The position numbers and the translations under genes were made by a program. A DNA stretch of 64,000 nucleotides, taken from Micromonospora_J zhanjiangensis (GTDB taxonomy: Bacteria; Actinomycetota; Actinomycetes; Mycobacteriales; Micromonosporaceae). The stretch lies in assembly GCF_042650605.1 (NCBI RefSeq), contig NZ_JBHSBN010000027.1, positions 1-64,000 of the forward strand, given 5' to 3'. Of the stretch, positions 33,158 to 41,564 are shown in pieces (the first letter of the stretch is position 1; each line of letters begins with the position of its first letter). The notes below the pieces were generated by a model. The model was not told where the DNA came from. It saw only the letters and a list, made by a program, of their open reading frames with translations, and searched no databases.

Positions 33158-33934
33158 ATGCTGGGAGAGCCGCGGATCGGCGACGTGTTCGGTGAACTGC
33201 TGCGGGACGCGTACGCCGTCGAGACCGGGATCGGGCCGCGCCCGTTGGTCGGTGGCCGGCTGCCCCGACCGGTCATCGAGATCATCGAACGGGACGACGG
33301 ACTGATCAACGGGGCGCCGGCCGCGCACTACCTCGCCGGCCCGGACGACTGGCAGCCGTACGACCATCGGGCCGTGGACCGGGTGACCGGCAGCGTCCTC
33401 GACATCGGTGTCGGCGGTGGCCGGATCGCGCTGCACCTGCAGGCGCGCGGGGTGCCGGTGACCGGCCTGGACGTGTCGCCGGGCGCGCTCGCGGTGTGCC
33501 GTCGGCGCGGCGTACGCGATCTGGTGCTCGGCACCGTCGACGAGCACGCGACCGGCGACCGGCGGTACGACACCCTGTTGTTGCTCGGCAACAACCTGGG
33601 ACTGATCGAGGGGCGGCACCGGGCCGCCGGGTTCCTCGGCGCGCTGGCGGCGCTGGCCCGGCCGGGCGCCCGGATCATCGCGCACGGCACCGACCCGTAC
33701 GGCACGACCGATCCGGTGCACGTCGGCTACCACGAGTCGAACCGGCGCCGGGGCCGGCTCGGCGGCCAGTTGCGGTTGCGGCTGCGCTACCGGGAACTGG
33801 GCACCGACTGGTTCGACTACCTGGTCTGCACGCCGGAGGAACTCGCCGAGCTGGTGCACGGCACCCCGTGGCGGCTGACCGACGTGGACACCGCCGACGC
33901 CCCGTACTACCTGGCGACCCTGCGGCTGGCCTGA
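33158..33934 (+). CDS. Class I SAM-dependent methyltransferase
   Basis: The 258-residue protein has motif I at VLDIGVGGGRIALHLQARG, motif II region VTGLDVSPGALAVCRRRGV and TLLLLGNNLGLIEG. The class I Rossmann fold is clear but the methyl acceptor is not. ATG 33158 is used; the frame is open further upstream but without similarity. The 57-bp divergent spacer separates it from the PPOX gene. Confidence 0.8.
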   Translation: MLGEPRIGDVFGELLRDAYAVETGIGPRPLVGGRLPRPVIEIIERDDGLINGAPAAHYLAGPDDWQPYDHRAVDRVTGSVLDIGVGGGRIALHLQARGVPVTGLDVSPGALAVCRRRGVRDLVLGTVDEHATGDRRYDTLLLLGNNLGLIEGRHRAAGFLGALAALARPGARIIAHGTDPYGTTDPVHVGYHESNRRRGRLGGQLRLRLRYRELGTDWFDYLVCTPEELAELVHGTPWRLTDVDTADAPYYLATLRLA

Positions 33935-33956
33935 CGGGTCCGGCTGACCCGACCGG

Positions 33957-34598
33957 TCAGCCGGACGGGAACGGCGGTTCGGCGGGAATGCCGGCGGTCA
34001 GCGCGGCGAACGCGCGCCGGCGCAGCGCGGCCAGCGAGCCGGTGCCGTCGCCGGCCGACCAGGCCTGCAACGCCACGTCCCAGGAGGAGACGGCGGCCGT
34101 GGCGACCAGCAACGGGTACGGGTCGGTGGCGGGCAGCCCGGTGCGTTCGGCGACGAAATCCTGGAAGACCTGGCGCAGCTCGTTGTTGAGCAACAGGTAC
34201 ATGCCCGTCAGCGACGGCTGGCGGTCCATCAGCCGGAGCCGGGTGATGATCTGCACCTGCTCGTCCTGGTCGAAGTCGAGCGCGTCCAGCACCGCGCCGA
34301 CGGCCAACAACGGTGACTCGTCGGGCGGACTGGCGGCCAACGCGGCGCGCAGGTGGTTGATCCGCTGGTGCGCCACGTCACCGAAGAGCACGTGCTGCTT
34401 GGACGAGAAGTACCGGAAGAAGGTGCGGACGGCGACGTCGGCGGTCTCCGCGATCTCCTCGACGGTGGTGTGTTCGTACCCCTTCTCCGCGAACAGGCGC
34501 AGCGCCGCCCGCTCCAGCGCCGCCCGGGTCTCCTGCTTCTTGCGTTCCCGGCGGCTGGTGGGCAACTCGACGGAGACGCCGATCTCGGACGTCGTCAC
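33957..34598 (-). CDS. TetR-family transcriptional regulator
   Basis: The 213-residue protein has a basic start and a TetR HTH: ETRAALERAALRLFAEKGYE, then TVEEIAETADVAVRTFFRYF at about residues 45-64. A helical C-terminal domain follows. It is convergent with the methyltransferase. No clear palindrome is seen in front of it. Its target could be distant, for example the MMPL operator at 44794, but nothing here proves that. Confidence 0.85.
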   Translation of the reverse strand: MTTSEIGVSVELPTSRRERKKQETRAALERAALRLFAEKGYEHTTVEEIAETADVAVRTFFRYFSSKQHVLFGDVAHQRINHLRAALAASPPDESPLLAVGAVLDALDFDQDEQVQIITRLRLMDRQPSLTGMYLLLNNELRQVFQDFVAERTGLPATDPYPLLVATAAVSSWDVALQAWSAGDGTGSLAALRRRAFAALTAGIPAEPPFPSG

Positions 34599-34726
34599 CT
34601 GGTCATCGTCTCACGGGGCGACGCCCGGCCGTACCGGTCGGGCACCCGATGTGACGGTGCGCGCACGCCGGCCGACCGCCCGGTCGGCCGGCTGCGCGAC
34701 CGACCGGGCACGCGACCGTACGGGGT

Positions 34727-34999
34727 TCAGGCGGTCGGCGGCAGCGGAGCCGGCGGTAGTCCGCCGTCCCCGTCGACCACCTCGTCCGGAGTGCCGTCCT
34801 CGTCGATGTCCACCATCGTGATGTCGACCTTGCCGTCGCCGTCGGTGTCGAACTGGAACAGGTCGGCCTTGCCGTCCCCGTCGGTGTCGGTCACCCACAC
34901 GTCGGTCTTGCCGTCGTTGTTGGTGTCCATCCGGATCAGGTCGACGCGCTCGTCGCCACGGGTCTCGACGGTCTCCTGGGACTCCGGTGCCTCGGTCAT
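34727..34999 (-). CDS. Small acidic protein of four Dx(D/N)xDGxxD calcium-binding-type repeats
   Basis: The 90-residue protein has a short acidic start (MTEAPESQETVETRGDERVD). Four tandem loops follow: DTNNDGKTD, DTDGDGKAD, DTDGDGKVD and DIDEDGTPD, spaced about 12-13 residues apart, with a Pro-rich end. The loops match the calcium-binding pattern of thrombospondin type-3, dockerin and EF-hand proteins. There is no signal peptide, so it would act in the cytoplasm or leave by another route. ATG 34999 with GAGA upstream is the start. Function unknown. Confidence 0.75.
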   Translation of the reverse strand: MTEAPESQETVETRGDERVDLIRMDTNNDGKTDVWVTDTDGDGKADLFQFDTDGDGKVDITMVDIDEDGTPDEVVDGDGGLPPAPLPPTA

Positions 35000-35154
35000 C
35001 GGCTGGCCTTTCTCTGCGGGGGGTCTGATCGTTGGCGGAAGGTTTGGCAGGCGTTGCTTACTACCCGGTGCGGCCGCACCGGGAACACGCGTCCCGACGG
35101 CCGACCCGGGACCCATGCAAACAGGTGCGCGGGCCGCTGCATAGGGTCGGCGGC

Positions 35155-36039
35155 ATGAACGAGCGAAGCGGAATGCCGATGGTGGGCGAGCGGTTCGTCG
35201 TCGTCGGCGCCGGCACCATGGGCCTCGGCATCGCGTACGTGGCGGCCGGTGCCGGGTACGGGGTCGACCTGGTCGAGGTCGACGTGGCCCGCGCCGAATC
35301 GGCCGCGGTGACGCTCGACGGGCTGTGGGACAAGGCCGTCCGGCGCGGGAAGCTGACGCCGGGCGAGGCGGCGGAGAGTCGTACCCGGGTGGTGGTCCGG
35401 ACCGACCTGGCCGCGGTGGCCGACGGCCCGGACGTGGTCGTCGAGGCCGTGCCCGAGCGTGCGGACCTGAAGCGGACCGTGCTGGCCGCCGCCGAGGCGC
35501 TGCGGCCCGCCCTGCTGGCCAGCAACACCTCCAGCATCCCCATCGCCGAGCTGGCGACCGGCCTGGCCCGACCGGAACGGTTCGTGGGGTTGCACTTCTT
35601 CAACCCGGTCTGGGCGATGGCGCTGATCGAGGTGGTGGTCGGGCCGGCCACCACCGAGGAGACCACCGGGGCTGCGGTCGCCCTCGCCGGCCGGCTCGGC
35701 AAGGATCCGATCGTGGTCCGCGACCTGCCCGGCTTCGCCACCTCGCGGCTGGGGGTGACGCTCGGGCTGGAGGCGATCCGGATGGTCGCCGACGGGGTGG
35801 CCAGCCCGGCCGACATCGACAAGGCGATGGTGCTCGGCTACCGGCACCCGGTCGGCCCGTTGGAGTTGACCGACCTGGTCGGGCTGGACGTCCGGCTGGA
35901 CATCGCGCGGACCCTGCAACGCGCCTACGGAGACCGGTTCGCCCCGCCGCCGCTGCTGGAGTCGATGGTCGAACAGGGCCGGCTGGGCAAGAAGTCGGGC
36001 CGGGGCTTCTACCACTGGGAAGGCGGCGTACGGCGGTGA
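35155..36039 (+). CDS. 3-hydroxyacyl-CoA dehydrogenase
   Basis: The 294-residue protein has the NAD-binding motif VVVGAGTMGLGIA near residue 15 and catalytic region PERFVGLHFFNPVWAMALIE with the His-Asn pair. The C-terminal helical domain contains HPVGPLELTDLVGLDVRLDI. It oxidises (3S)-hydroxyacyl-CoA, as in 3-hydroxybutyryl-CoA or PaaH-type enzymes. The next gene (enoyl-CoA hydratase) starts with GTGA overlapping its stop by 4 bp, so the two form a beta-oxidation or phenylacetate-type pair. Confidence 0.9.
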   Translation: MNERSGMPMVGERFVVVGAGTMGLGIAYVAAGAGYGVDLVEVDVARAESAAVTLDGLWDKAVRRGKLTPGEAAESRTRVVVRTDLAAVADGPDVVVEAVPERADLKRTVLAAAEALRPALLASNTSSIPIAELATGLARPERFVGLHFFNPVWAMALIEVVVGPATTEETTGAAVALAGRLGKDPIVVRDLPGFATSRLGVTLGLEAIRMVADGVASPADIDKAMVLGYRHPVGPLELTDLVGLDVRLDIARTLQRAYGDRFAPPPLLESMVEQGRLGKKSGRGFYHWEGGVRR

Positions 36040-36773
36040 GCCTGCGGATCGAACACCGCGCCGACCGGGTCGTGGTGACCCTGGACCGGCCGGAGAAGCG
36101 CAACGCGATCGACGCCGAGATGATCACCGCGTTGCACGACCTGTGCGGCGCGCTGGAGCGCGAGCCCCGGTTGCTGCTGCTCACCGGCGGCACCGACGGG
36201 ATCTTCGCGGCCGGGGCGGACATCGCCCAGTTGCGGGAGCGGGACCGGTCGGACGCCCTCGCGGCGATCAACTCGGCGTTGTTCGCCCGCGTCCGGGCAC
36301 TGCCGCTGCCCACCGTGGCCGCCGTGGACGGCCCGGCGCTGGGTGGCGGCGCCGAGCTGTCGTACGCCTGTGACCTGCGGGTCTGCACCGGGCGGGCGTT
36401 CTTCGGCCAGCCGGAGGTACGGCTCGGCATCATCGCCGGCGCGGGGGCAACTCACCGGCTGCCGGCGCTGGTGGGTGAGGCGCGCGCCAAGGAACTGCTG
36501 TTCACCGGCCGGCGGGTGGACGCCGCCGAGGCGCTGCGCATCGGACTGGTCAACCGGGTGGTGGACGAGCCCGGCGAGTTGCTCGGCGCCGCGCACGAGC
36601 TGCTCGACGACATCGCCAAGGGGTCCCCGCTGGCGCTGCGGCTGACCAAGCTCGCGGTGGACGCGCCCGCAGCGGCGCACCCGCAACTCGACCTGGTCAG
36701 CCAGGCGGTGCTGTTCGAGGACGAGGAGAAGCGCCGGCGGATGACCGCGTTCCTGGACCGTTCCGGACGGTGA
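36036..36773 (+). CDS. Enoyl-CoA hydratase/isomerase family protein
   Basis: The 245-residue crotonase-fold protein has RPEKRNAIDAEM, FAAGADIAQL (oxyanion hole) and AAVDGPALGGGAELSYACDL. QPEVRLGIIAGAGATHRL follows, with Glu of PEV at a catalytic position. It would hydrate enoyl-CoA to the 3-hydroxyacyl-CoA used by the upstream dehydrogenase. GTG 36036 overlaps the upstream stop by 4 bp. A 17-bp tandem repeat begins at its last codons. Confidence 0.9.
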   Translation: MSLRIEHRADRVVVTLDRPEKRNAIDAEMITALHDLCGALEREPRLLLLTGGTDGIFAAGADIAQLRERDRSDALAAINSALFARVRALPLPTVAAVDGPALGGGAELSYACDLRVCTGRAFFGQPEVRLGIIAGAGATHRLPALVGEARAKELLFTGRRVDAAEALRIGLVNRVVDEPGELLGAAHELLDDIAKGSPLALRLTKLAVDAPAAAHPQLDLVSQAVLFEDEEKRRRMTAFLDRSGR

Positions 36774-36809
36774 GCACTGCCGGACGGTGAGCACTGCCGG
36801 ACGGTGAGC
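36763..36809 (+). repeat. 17-bp tandem repeat spanning a stop codon
   Basis: CCGGACGGTGAGCACTG occurs at 36763-36779 and 36780-36796, with a 13-bp partial copy at 36797-36809. The enoyl-CoA hydratase stop codon lies in the first copy. As 17 is not a multiple of 3, slippage in it could not extend the protein in frame. Confidence 0.75.
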
Positions 36810-36836
36810 CGGTCCGGGCGGTGAGCCGGGACGACG

Positions 36837-36867
36837 CCGGCCGGGCACCCCGCGGATGCCCGGCCGG
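36837..36867. terminator. Terminator between enoyl-CoA hydratase and binding protein genes
   Basis: An 11-bp perfect stem (36837-36847 with 36857-36867) and 9-nt loop lie between two converging genes, 20 bp from the stop of the leftward one. Confidence 0.65.
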
Positions 36868-36886
36868 TACGGAAGCCCGTCGTCGG

Positions 36887-38239
36887 TCAGCTCACGAACT
36901 CCACCTTGGCCGCGGCGAGCGCCTTGATCACCTCGGTCGACTCGGCGAAGCCGATGACCAGTACGGCGTCGGCGCCATAGTTCCTGATCTCCTCGGCGCC
37001 GGCGGTGAAGTTGACCGGTGGGGCCTTCGAGTCGGCCGGCGGGTCGTAGGTCAGCAGCTTCACCCGGTCGCCGCCGACACCCACCCGTTCCAGCTCGGAG
37101 CGGACGTTGCCCTGCAGACCCTCGCCATAGGAGTCCTTCCGGGCCACGATGGCGATCTTCTTCGGCCCGTCCCGCAGGATCACGTCGGCCAGGGCCCGGC
37201 CCTGCAGGATGTCCGACGGGGCGGTCCGGAAGTAGAGACCCTTGTCCTCGACCGTGCTGAGCCCGGCGTCCGTGTTGGACGGGGAGAACATGATCAGACC
37301 GGCGGCCACCACGTCCGGCAGCACCGCCCGGCTGATGCCGGACGCGGCGGCACCGATGATCACGCTGACCCCGGCGCCGACGTGCTTCGCGACGGTCGCC
37401 TTCGCGACCGCCGGGTTGGTACCGTCGTCGCCGTCGACCCACTGCACCGGATCGCCCAGTGCGCCGCCCGCGGCGTTGATGTCCTTGATCGCCAGGTCGG
37501 CGGCGGTCTTCATCGGCGGGTAGGCGAACGCCAGGTCGCCGGTCTGCGGCAGCAGCCCACCGATCTTCAGCGGTGAGCCGTCCTTCTTGTCGTTCTTGCC
37601 GCCCTGCTGCTTCTTGGCCGGCGGCGGAGCCTTCTTGCTGGCGGCGGACTCGTCACCGGCCCCGACGAACTCGGTCTTGCCGTCGTCGATCTGCCCGTTC
37701 AGGTTGAAGTGCAGGGTGGCGTAGCTGGCCGTGGACGGCTCGCCGGCGTCGGTGAAGCCACCCCGGGTGAGGGACGGCCCGCGGTACTCGATGTCGACGC
37801 CCTCCCGGGCCAGCTCCAGGCACGTCGCCGCGCTCTCGCAGCGCTCACCGCCGTTGGTGACCCCGTCGATCTGGGCGGCGATGTCCGCCGGCGCGGTCGA
37901 GCCGGCCAACTGTGCCGCGAGCGCGCTGATCACGACGGCGTCGTAGGTCTCGCCCGCGTACAGGTAGTCGGTGAGCTTGTTGTTGAGCGCCACCATCCGA
38001 CTCTTGAAGCTCTGGGGCAGCTGGGTGAGCGGGATCGTCCCCTTCATGCCGTTCAGCAGGCCGGCCTGGTCCTTCAACTCCTTACCGAAGCCGTTCTGCA
38101 TGTTGCCGTCGCTGCCGTAGAGCCGCACCGCGATGGGTGTTTCCGGCTGCGCCGTGTCGTTACCGCAGGCACTGACGGTGAACAGCAGCGCCGTGCAGGC
38201 GGCCAGTGCAACGCCGCGCGGGCCGCGTGATACGAGCAT
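36887..38239 (-). CDS. Lipoprotein, branched-chain amino acid (LivK-type) binding protein with swapped halves
   Basis: The 450-residue protein has a lipoprotein signal (lipobox VSAC, Cys25). Residues 36-193 match the C-terminal part of type I periplasmic binding proteins: YGSDGNMQNGFGKEL, GMKGTIP, YAGETYDAVVISALAA, ATCLELAREGVDIEY, FTDAGEPSTASY. Residues 194-222 are a Lys/Pro/Gly linker. Residues 224-450 match the N-terminal part: LKIGGLLPQTGDLAFAYPPM, VSVIIGAAASGISRAVLPDV, GLYFRTAPSDILQGRAL, DAVLVIGFAESTEVIKALAA. The end of the second part is where the first would normally continue. So the order is circularly permuted relative to the family. No permease or ATPase genes are adjacent. Start ATG 38239. 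Confidence 0.8.
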   Translation of the reverse strand: MLVSRGPRGVALAACTALLFTVSACGNDTAQPETPIAVRLYGSDGNMQNGFGKELKDQAGLLNGMKGTIPLTQLPQSFKSRMVALNNKLTDYLYAGETYDAVVISALAAQLAGSTAPADIAAQIDGVTNGGERCESAATCLELAREGVDIEYRGPSLTRGGFTDAGEPSTASYATLHFNLNGQIDDGKTEFVGAGDESAASKKAPPPAKKQQGGKNDKKDGSPLKIGGLLPQTGDLAFAYPPMKTAADLAIKDINAAGGALGDPVQWVDGDDGTNPAVAKATVAKHVGAGVSVIIGAAASGISRAVLPDVVAAGLIMFSPSNTDAGLSTVEDKGLYFRTAPSDILQGRALADVILRDGPKKIAIVARKDSYGEGLQGNVRSELERVGVGGDRVKLLTYDPPADSKAPPVNFTAGAEEIRNYGADAVLVIGFAESTEVIKALAAAKVEFVS

Positions 38240-38407
38240 GGGGTCTGTCCTCTCTCCCCGAGGGTCCGTGCGCACCCTAACGTGCCGGCCCTCACCCTGG
38301 CGATGGCCGGGCCGCTGTTCAGGGCCGTACGACCGGTTCAGGGCCAGGTCAGGACGGATCCGCGGACTTTGAGATGTCTCTTGACCTGGCGGCATACGCT
38401 CTGGCAC

Positions 38408-38797
38408 GTGACGGACGTTCCGCAGCAGATCCTCGACGACGCGACCGCGGTGTTGCACTGTGCGCTGGCCGGTGACAGCGACGCGGTGGTCGACACCTTC
38501 GACGCCGTCCTCGACCGGTCGGGCATGGTGGGGGCGTACGACGTCGCCTGGTGCCTGGCCGCAGCGATGGTCGGCGACAACGCCTCCCGGGGTGGTTGCA
38601 CACTGGACTTTCCGGGAATCGACGAGGCCGACTACGACGCGCGGTGGGTGGCCCGCTTCGTCAGCGCGTACGCCAACTCCGACGTCGACACCGCCGAGGC
38701 GTTGTTCGGTGCGGCCCTGGCCGACGGGCAACTGCCCGACTGTCTGCTGACCCTCGCCGGCTCGGCGGTGGCGACGCTGCGCAACCGCCGGACGTGA
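38408..38797 (+). CDS. Small hypothetical protein
   Basis: The 129-residue acidic, Ala/Asp-rich, helical protein (VTDVPQQILDDATAVLHCAL, YDARWVARFVSAYANSDVDT) has no recognised domain or signal peptide. Codon bias is strong and typical of the window, which supports a real gene. GTG 38408 is the start. It is divergent from the binding protein (168-bp spacer) and followed after 106 bp by the DUF2786 gene in the same direction. Function unknown. Confidence 0.6.
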   Translation: MTDVPQQILDDATAVLHCALAGDSDAVVDTFDAVLDRSGMVGAYDVAWCLAAAMVGDNASRGGCTLDFPGIDEADYDARWVARFVSAYANSDVDTAEALFGAALADGQLPDCLLTLAGSAVATLRNRRT

Positions 38798-38903
38798 CCC
38801 GGCGGCTCTCCCGCGTGGCCGGCGGGACAATTCGCGATCGCGGCGGCCCGGCCGGGCGGGGCGCTGCCGCCGAGCGTAGGCCAGGTGTGATAGCTCTGTC
38901 GGC

Positions 38904-39626
38904 ATGTCCGACGCGATCCTGAGTAAGGTCCGCAAACTGCTGGCCAAGGCCGAGGACCCGGCCTGTACGCCGGCCGAGGCCGAGGCGTTCACCGCCAAGG
39001 CGACCGAGCTGATCGCGCGGTACGGGGTCGACCGGGCGCTGCTGGCGGCCCGGGAACCGACCAGCGACCCGATCGGCGACCGGGTGATCGACGTGGTCGC
39101 ACCGTACGCACTGGACAAGACCGGCCTGCTCGCCGGGATCGCCGACGCGCTGCGCTGCCGGTCGGTCCGCCGGCGCGACGGCTCGGGATTCGCCGTGCAC
39201 CTGTTCGGCTTCGCGAGCGACCTCGAACGGGTCGAGTTGTTGTTCACCTCGTTGCTGGTCCAGGCCGCGCACGGGATCGCCGGCACACCGGTGCCTTCGG
39301 GCGAGCACCCGGCGGCGTTCCGGCGGTCGTGGCTGGCCGGCTTCGCCGCCGCGGTGGCCCACCGGCTGCGGGCCGCCGAGGCAGCGGCGGCGGATTCGGC
39401 GGGTACGGCCCCGTCGACCGGCGTCCCGTCGGTGGCCCTGGTCCTCGCCGACCGGTCGGACCGGGTCGATCGCCGGGTGGCCGAGGTCTACCCGCGGCTG
39501 CGCACCGCCGGCCCGCGCCGGCTGCTCGGGCGGGGCCTGGGGCTGGGCGCCGCCGCGGGCCGCCGCGCCGATCTGGGCGGTACCGGCCTGCGGACCGGCC
39601 GAGCCACCCCGCTGACCGGGGGTTGA
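38904..39626 (+). CDS. DUF2786 domain protein
   Basis: The 240-residue protein begins ILSKVRKLLAKAEDPACTPA and EAEAFTAKATELIARYGVDR, the DUF2786 helical motif. A predicted alpha/beta region follows (FAVHLFGFASDLERVELLFT, FRRSWLAGFAAAVAHRLRA), with a Gly/Arg-rich tail. The family is common in actinobacteria and phages, sometimes next to DNA-processing genes; biochemical function is unknown. Confidence 0.8.
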   Translation: MSDAILSKVRKLLAKAEDPACTPAEAEAFTAKATELIARYGVDRALLAAREPTSDPIGDRVIDVVAPYALDKTGLLAGIADALRCRSVRRRDGSGFAVHLFGFASDLERVELLFTSLLVQAAHGIAGTPVPSGEHPAAFRRSWLAGFAAAVAHRLRAAEAAAADSAGTAPSTGVPSVALVLADRSDRVDRRVAEVYPRLRTAGPRRLLGRGLGLGAAAGRRADLGGTGLRTGRATPLTGG

Positions 39627-39659
39627 CCTGGACCGGAGTCGACGTCCTAGCCTGCGCCC

Positions 39660-40073
39660 ATGGTCACCCTGAGCGGCGCCGCGCCGCACATCCGGATCGC
39701 CCGCCCGTCCCGCGACCTCGCCGCCGCCGAACGGTTCTGGTCCGACGGCCTCGGATTGGACGTGTTGTTCCGCGCATCCGCCGACGGGCCCGGCGAACAC
39801 GACCTGCTCATGCTGGGCTGGCGGGACGCCGGGTGGCATCTCGAACTGGTCGGTGGCCGGCAGCTCACCGCCGAACCCAGTCCCACCGCCGAGGATCTTC
39901 TCGTCGTGTACCTCGACGCTCCGGTGGACGGGCAGCTCGTGGCCCGGCTCGAACGGGCCGGTGGCACCCTGGTCTCGGGCGGTCCGTACTGGGACCGATG
40001 GGGTGTCACCCTGGCCGACCCGGACGGGTACCGGTTGGTGCTGAGCACCCGCGGCTGGACCAACGCGCCCTGA
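39660..40073 (+). CDS. VOC-family (glyoxalase-fold) protein
   Basis: The 137-residue protein has the VOC beta-alpha-beta-beta-beta pattern: APHIRIARPSRDLAAAERFW, GLGLDVLFRAS variant (GLGLDVLFRA), HDLLMLGWRDAGWHLELVGG, GVTLADPDGYRLVLSTRGW. The last segment contains the usual metal-ligand Asp/Tyr region. The substrate is unknown. It lies 33 bp after the DUF2786 gene and ends before a long hairpin. Confidence 0.8.
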   Translation: MVTLSGAAPHIRIARPSRDLAAAERFWSDGLGLDVLFRASADGPGEHDLLMLGWRDAGWHLELVGGRQLTAEPSPTAEDLLVVYLDAPVDGQLVARLERAGGTLVSGGPYWDRWGVTLADPDGYRLVLSTRGWTNAP

Positions 40074-40121
40074 CCGTACCGGGCGTGGCGCCGCCCCGAC
40101 CGGCGGTCCGGCGGTGGCGAG

Positions 40122-40174
40122 TTCGAGCCCACAGCGAAGACGTAGAGCCACTACGTTTTCGCTGTGGGCCCGAA
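40122..40174. terminator. Long hairpin (24-bp arms) between converging genes
   Basis: Arms at 40122-40145 and 40151-40174 are complementary over 24 bp with two mismatches, with a 5-nt loop (AGCCA). It separates the VOC gene from the leftward H1-like gene and should terminate both. The arm length is unusual for a simple terminator. Confidence 0.7.
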
Positions 40175-40205
40175 ACAGTGACGTCAGCCGGCGGCGCCGC
40201 TGGCG

Positions 40206-41564
40206 TCAGCCGCCGGCCGCGGTGTTCCGCAGCATGGTGCGAATCCACGCCTGCGCGGTGTGCCGGGGTACGTCGTAGTGCGCGGCCACCGCCGTGGCGT
40301 TACCGACCCGCTGGTACACCGGCGCCAGGTCGGCCGGTGCCCGCCGGTACGCCCGCTGCTGCCCGCTGGCCGGGGCGGCCTTCTCGGCGGCGCCGGCCTT
40401 CCGAGCCGTGGCCGACCGTCCGGTCGTCGCCAGCTTGCTGGTGGCCTTCTTCCGGGCGGGCGCCACCTTGGTCGCGGCGGCCGGCCCGGCGGCGGCCTTC
40501 CTGGCCGGGGCGGTCTCGACCTTCTTGATCGGTCCGGTCTTCTTGGTCGCGGCGGTCTCGGCCTTCTTGGTCGGTCCGGCCTTCGCGACCACGGCGGTTC
40601 CCGCCTTCTTGGCCACGGCGGTCTTCCTGGCCGGCCCGGCCTTTGGCGCCGGCCCGGCCTTCCTGGCTACGGCGGTCTTGGCCGCAGCGGTCTTCTTGGC
40701 CGGGGCCTTTGTGGTCTTCGCCGGCCGGGTGCCGGTGGCCTTCGTCGCGGTGCCCGGCCTACGTGTGGTCGGACTGGCCGCGCCGCCCGCCTTCCTGGCC
40801 GTGCGCTTCGTAACGGCGGCCTTCGTGGCCTTCTCCGCGCTTGCCTTCGCTGCCTTCGTGGTACTCGCCTTCGCTGCGCTCGCCTTCGCTGGCTTCACGG
40901 CGCTGGCGTCGGCAGCCTTCGCCGCGCTCGCCCTCGTGGCCTTGCCGGCATTTGCCTTCGTGGACCTGGCCGCTGTCGGTGCGGTGTTCTTCGAGCCGGT
41001 GTTCTTCCTGGTAGCGGCCCTCGGCGCGGCGGCCTTTGGAGCGGTCGCCTTCGCCGCCCGCGCCGAACCGACCCTCCTGGTGGCCGCCTTGGTGGGCACC
41101 GTCACCGCGGCCTCGACCGGGTCGCTGCCGGTCACCGCGGCCTCGACCGGCGCGGCCTCGACCGACGCCGCCGCGTGCGCCGGGGCCTCGACCGGCAGGG
41201 CTTCGGTGGGCCGCGGAGCGACGCGCTCGTCGTCGACGGCGTCCACGGACTCGATCGCGGCATCGGCGGCGTCGACGGACCGGGCGGGACCGTCGACCGG
41301 GTCGACGGTGGCCTGGATCGGTTGGCCGTCCTCGGAACGGGGCGCACCGGCGAGTTCGTGCTGGACGGGGGACGCCGGGATGACCGCCCGCAGCAACTGG
41401 TTGAGGTCGACGGCCGGGAGTTGGTTCACGCCCAGGCCCTCGCCGTCACCGGCGCGGACCAGCAGCTCGGTGATCCGGGTGCCGGTGTCGGTGCTTTCCA
41501 CCCGTAGCGTGGTGGTGGCCTGACTGGAATCGTCGGGAGCGATGGTGATGGTGTAGGAACTCAC
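40206..41564 (-). CDS. Histone H1-like Lys/Ala/Pro-rich protein with C-terminal helix-turn-helix
   Basis: The 452-residue protein has three parts. Residues 1 to about 65 form a small beta-rich domain (SSYTITIAPDDSSQATTTLR). An acidic Ala/Val/Glu stretch follows to about 150. Residues 155-410 are repeats of KAAP, KKAG, KAGPA, KATK and KTA, like eukaryotic H1 tails and actinobacterial HupS/Lsr2-type extensions. The last 40 residues (LAPVYQRVGNATAVAAHYDV, then TAQAWIRTML) form an HTH. It is predicted to bind DNA and compact the nucleoid. The start is ATG 41564. Confidence 0.7.
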   Translation of the reverse strand: MSSYTITIAPDDSSQATTTLRVESTDTGTRITELLVRAGDGEGLGVNQLPAVDLNQLLRAVIPASPVQHELAGAPRSEDGQPIQATVDPVDGPARSVDAADAAIESVDAVDDERVAPRPTEALPVEAPAHAAASVEAAPVEAAVTGSDPVEAAVTVPTKAATRRVGSARAAKATAPKAAAPRAATRKNTGSKNTAPTAARSTKANAGKATRASAAKAADASAVKPAKASAAKASTTKAAKASAEKATKAAVTKRTARKAGGAASPTTRRPGTATKATGTRPAKTTKAPAKKTAAAKTAVARKAGPAPKAGPARKTAVAKKAGTAVVAKAGPTKKAETAATKKTGPIKKVETAPARKAAAGPAAATKVAPARKKATSKLATTGRSATARKAGAAEKAAPASGQQRAYRRAPADLAPVYQRVGNATAVAAHYDVPRHTAQAWIRTMLRNTAAGG

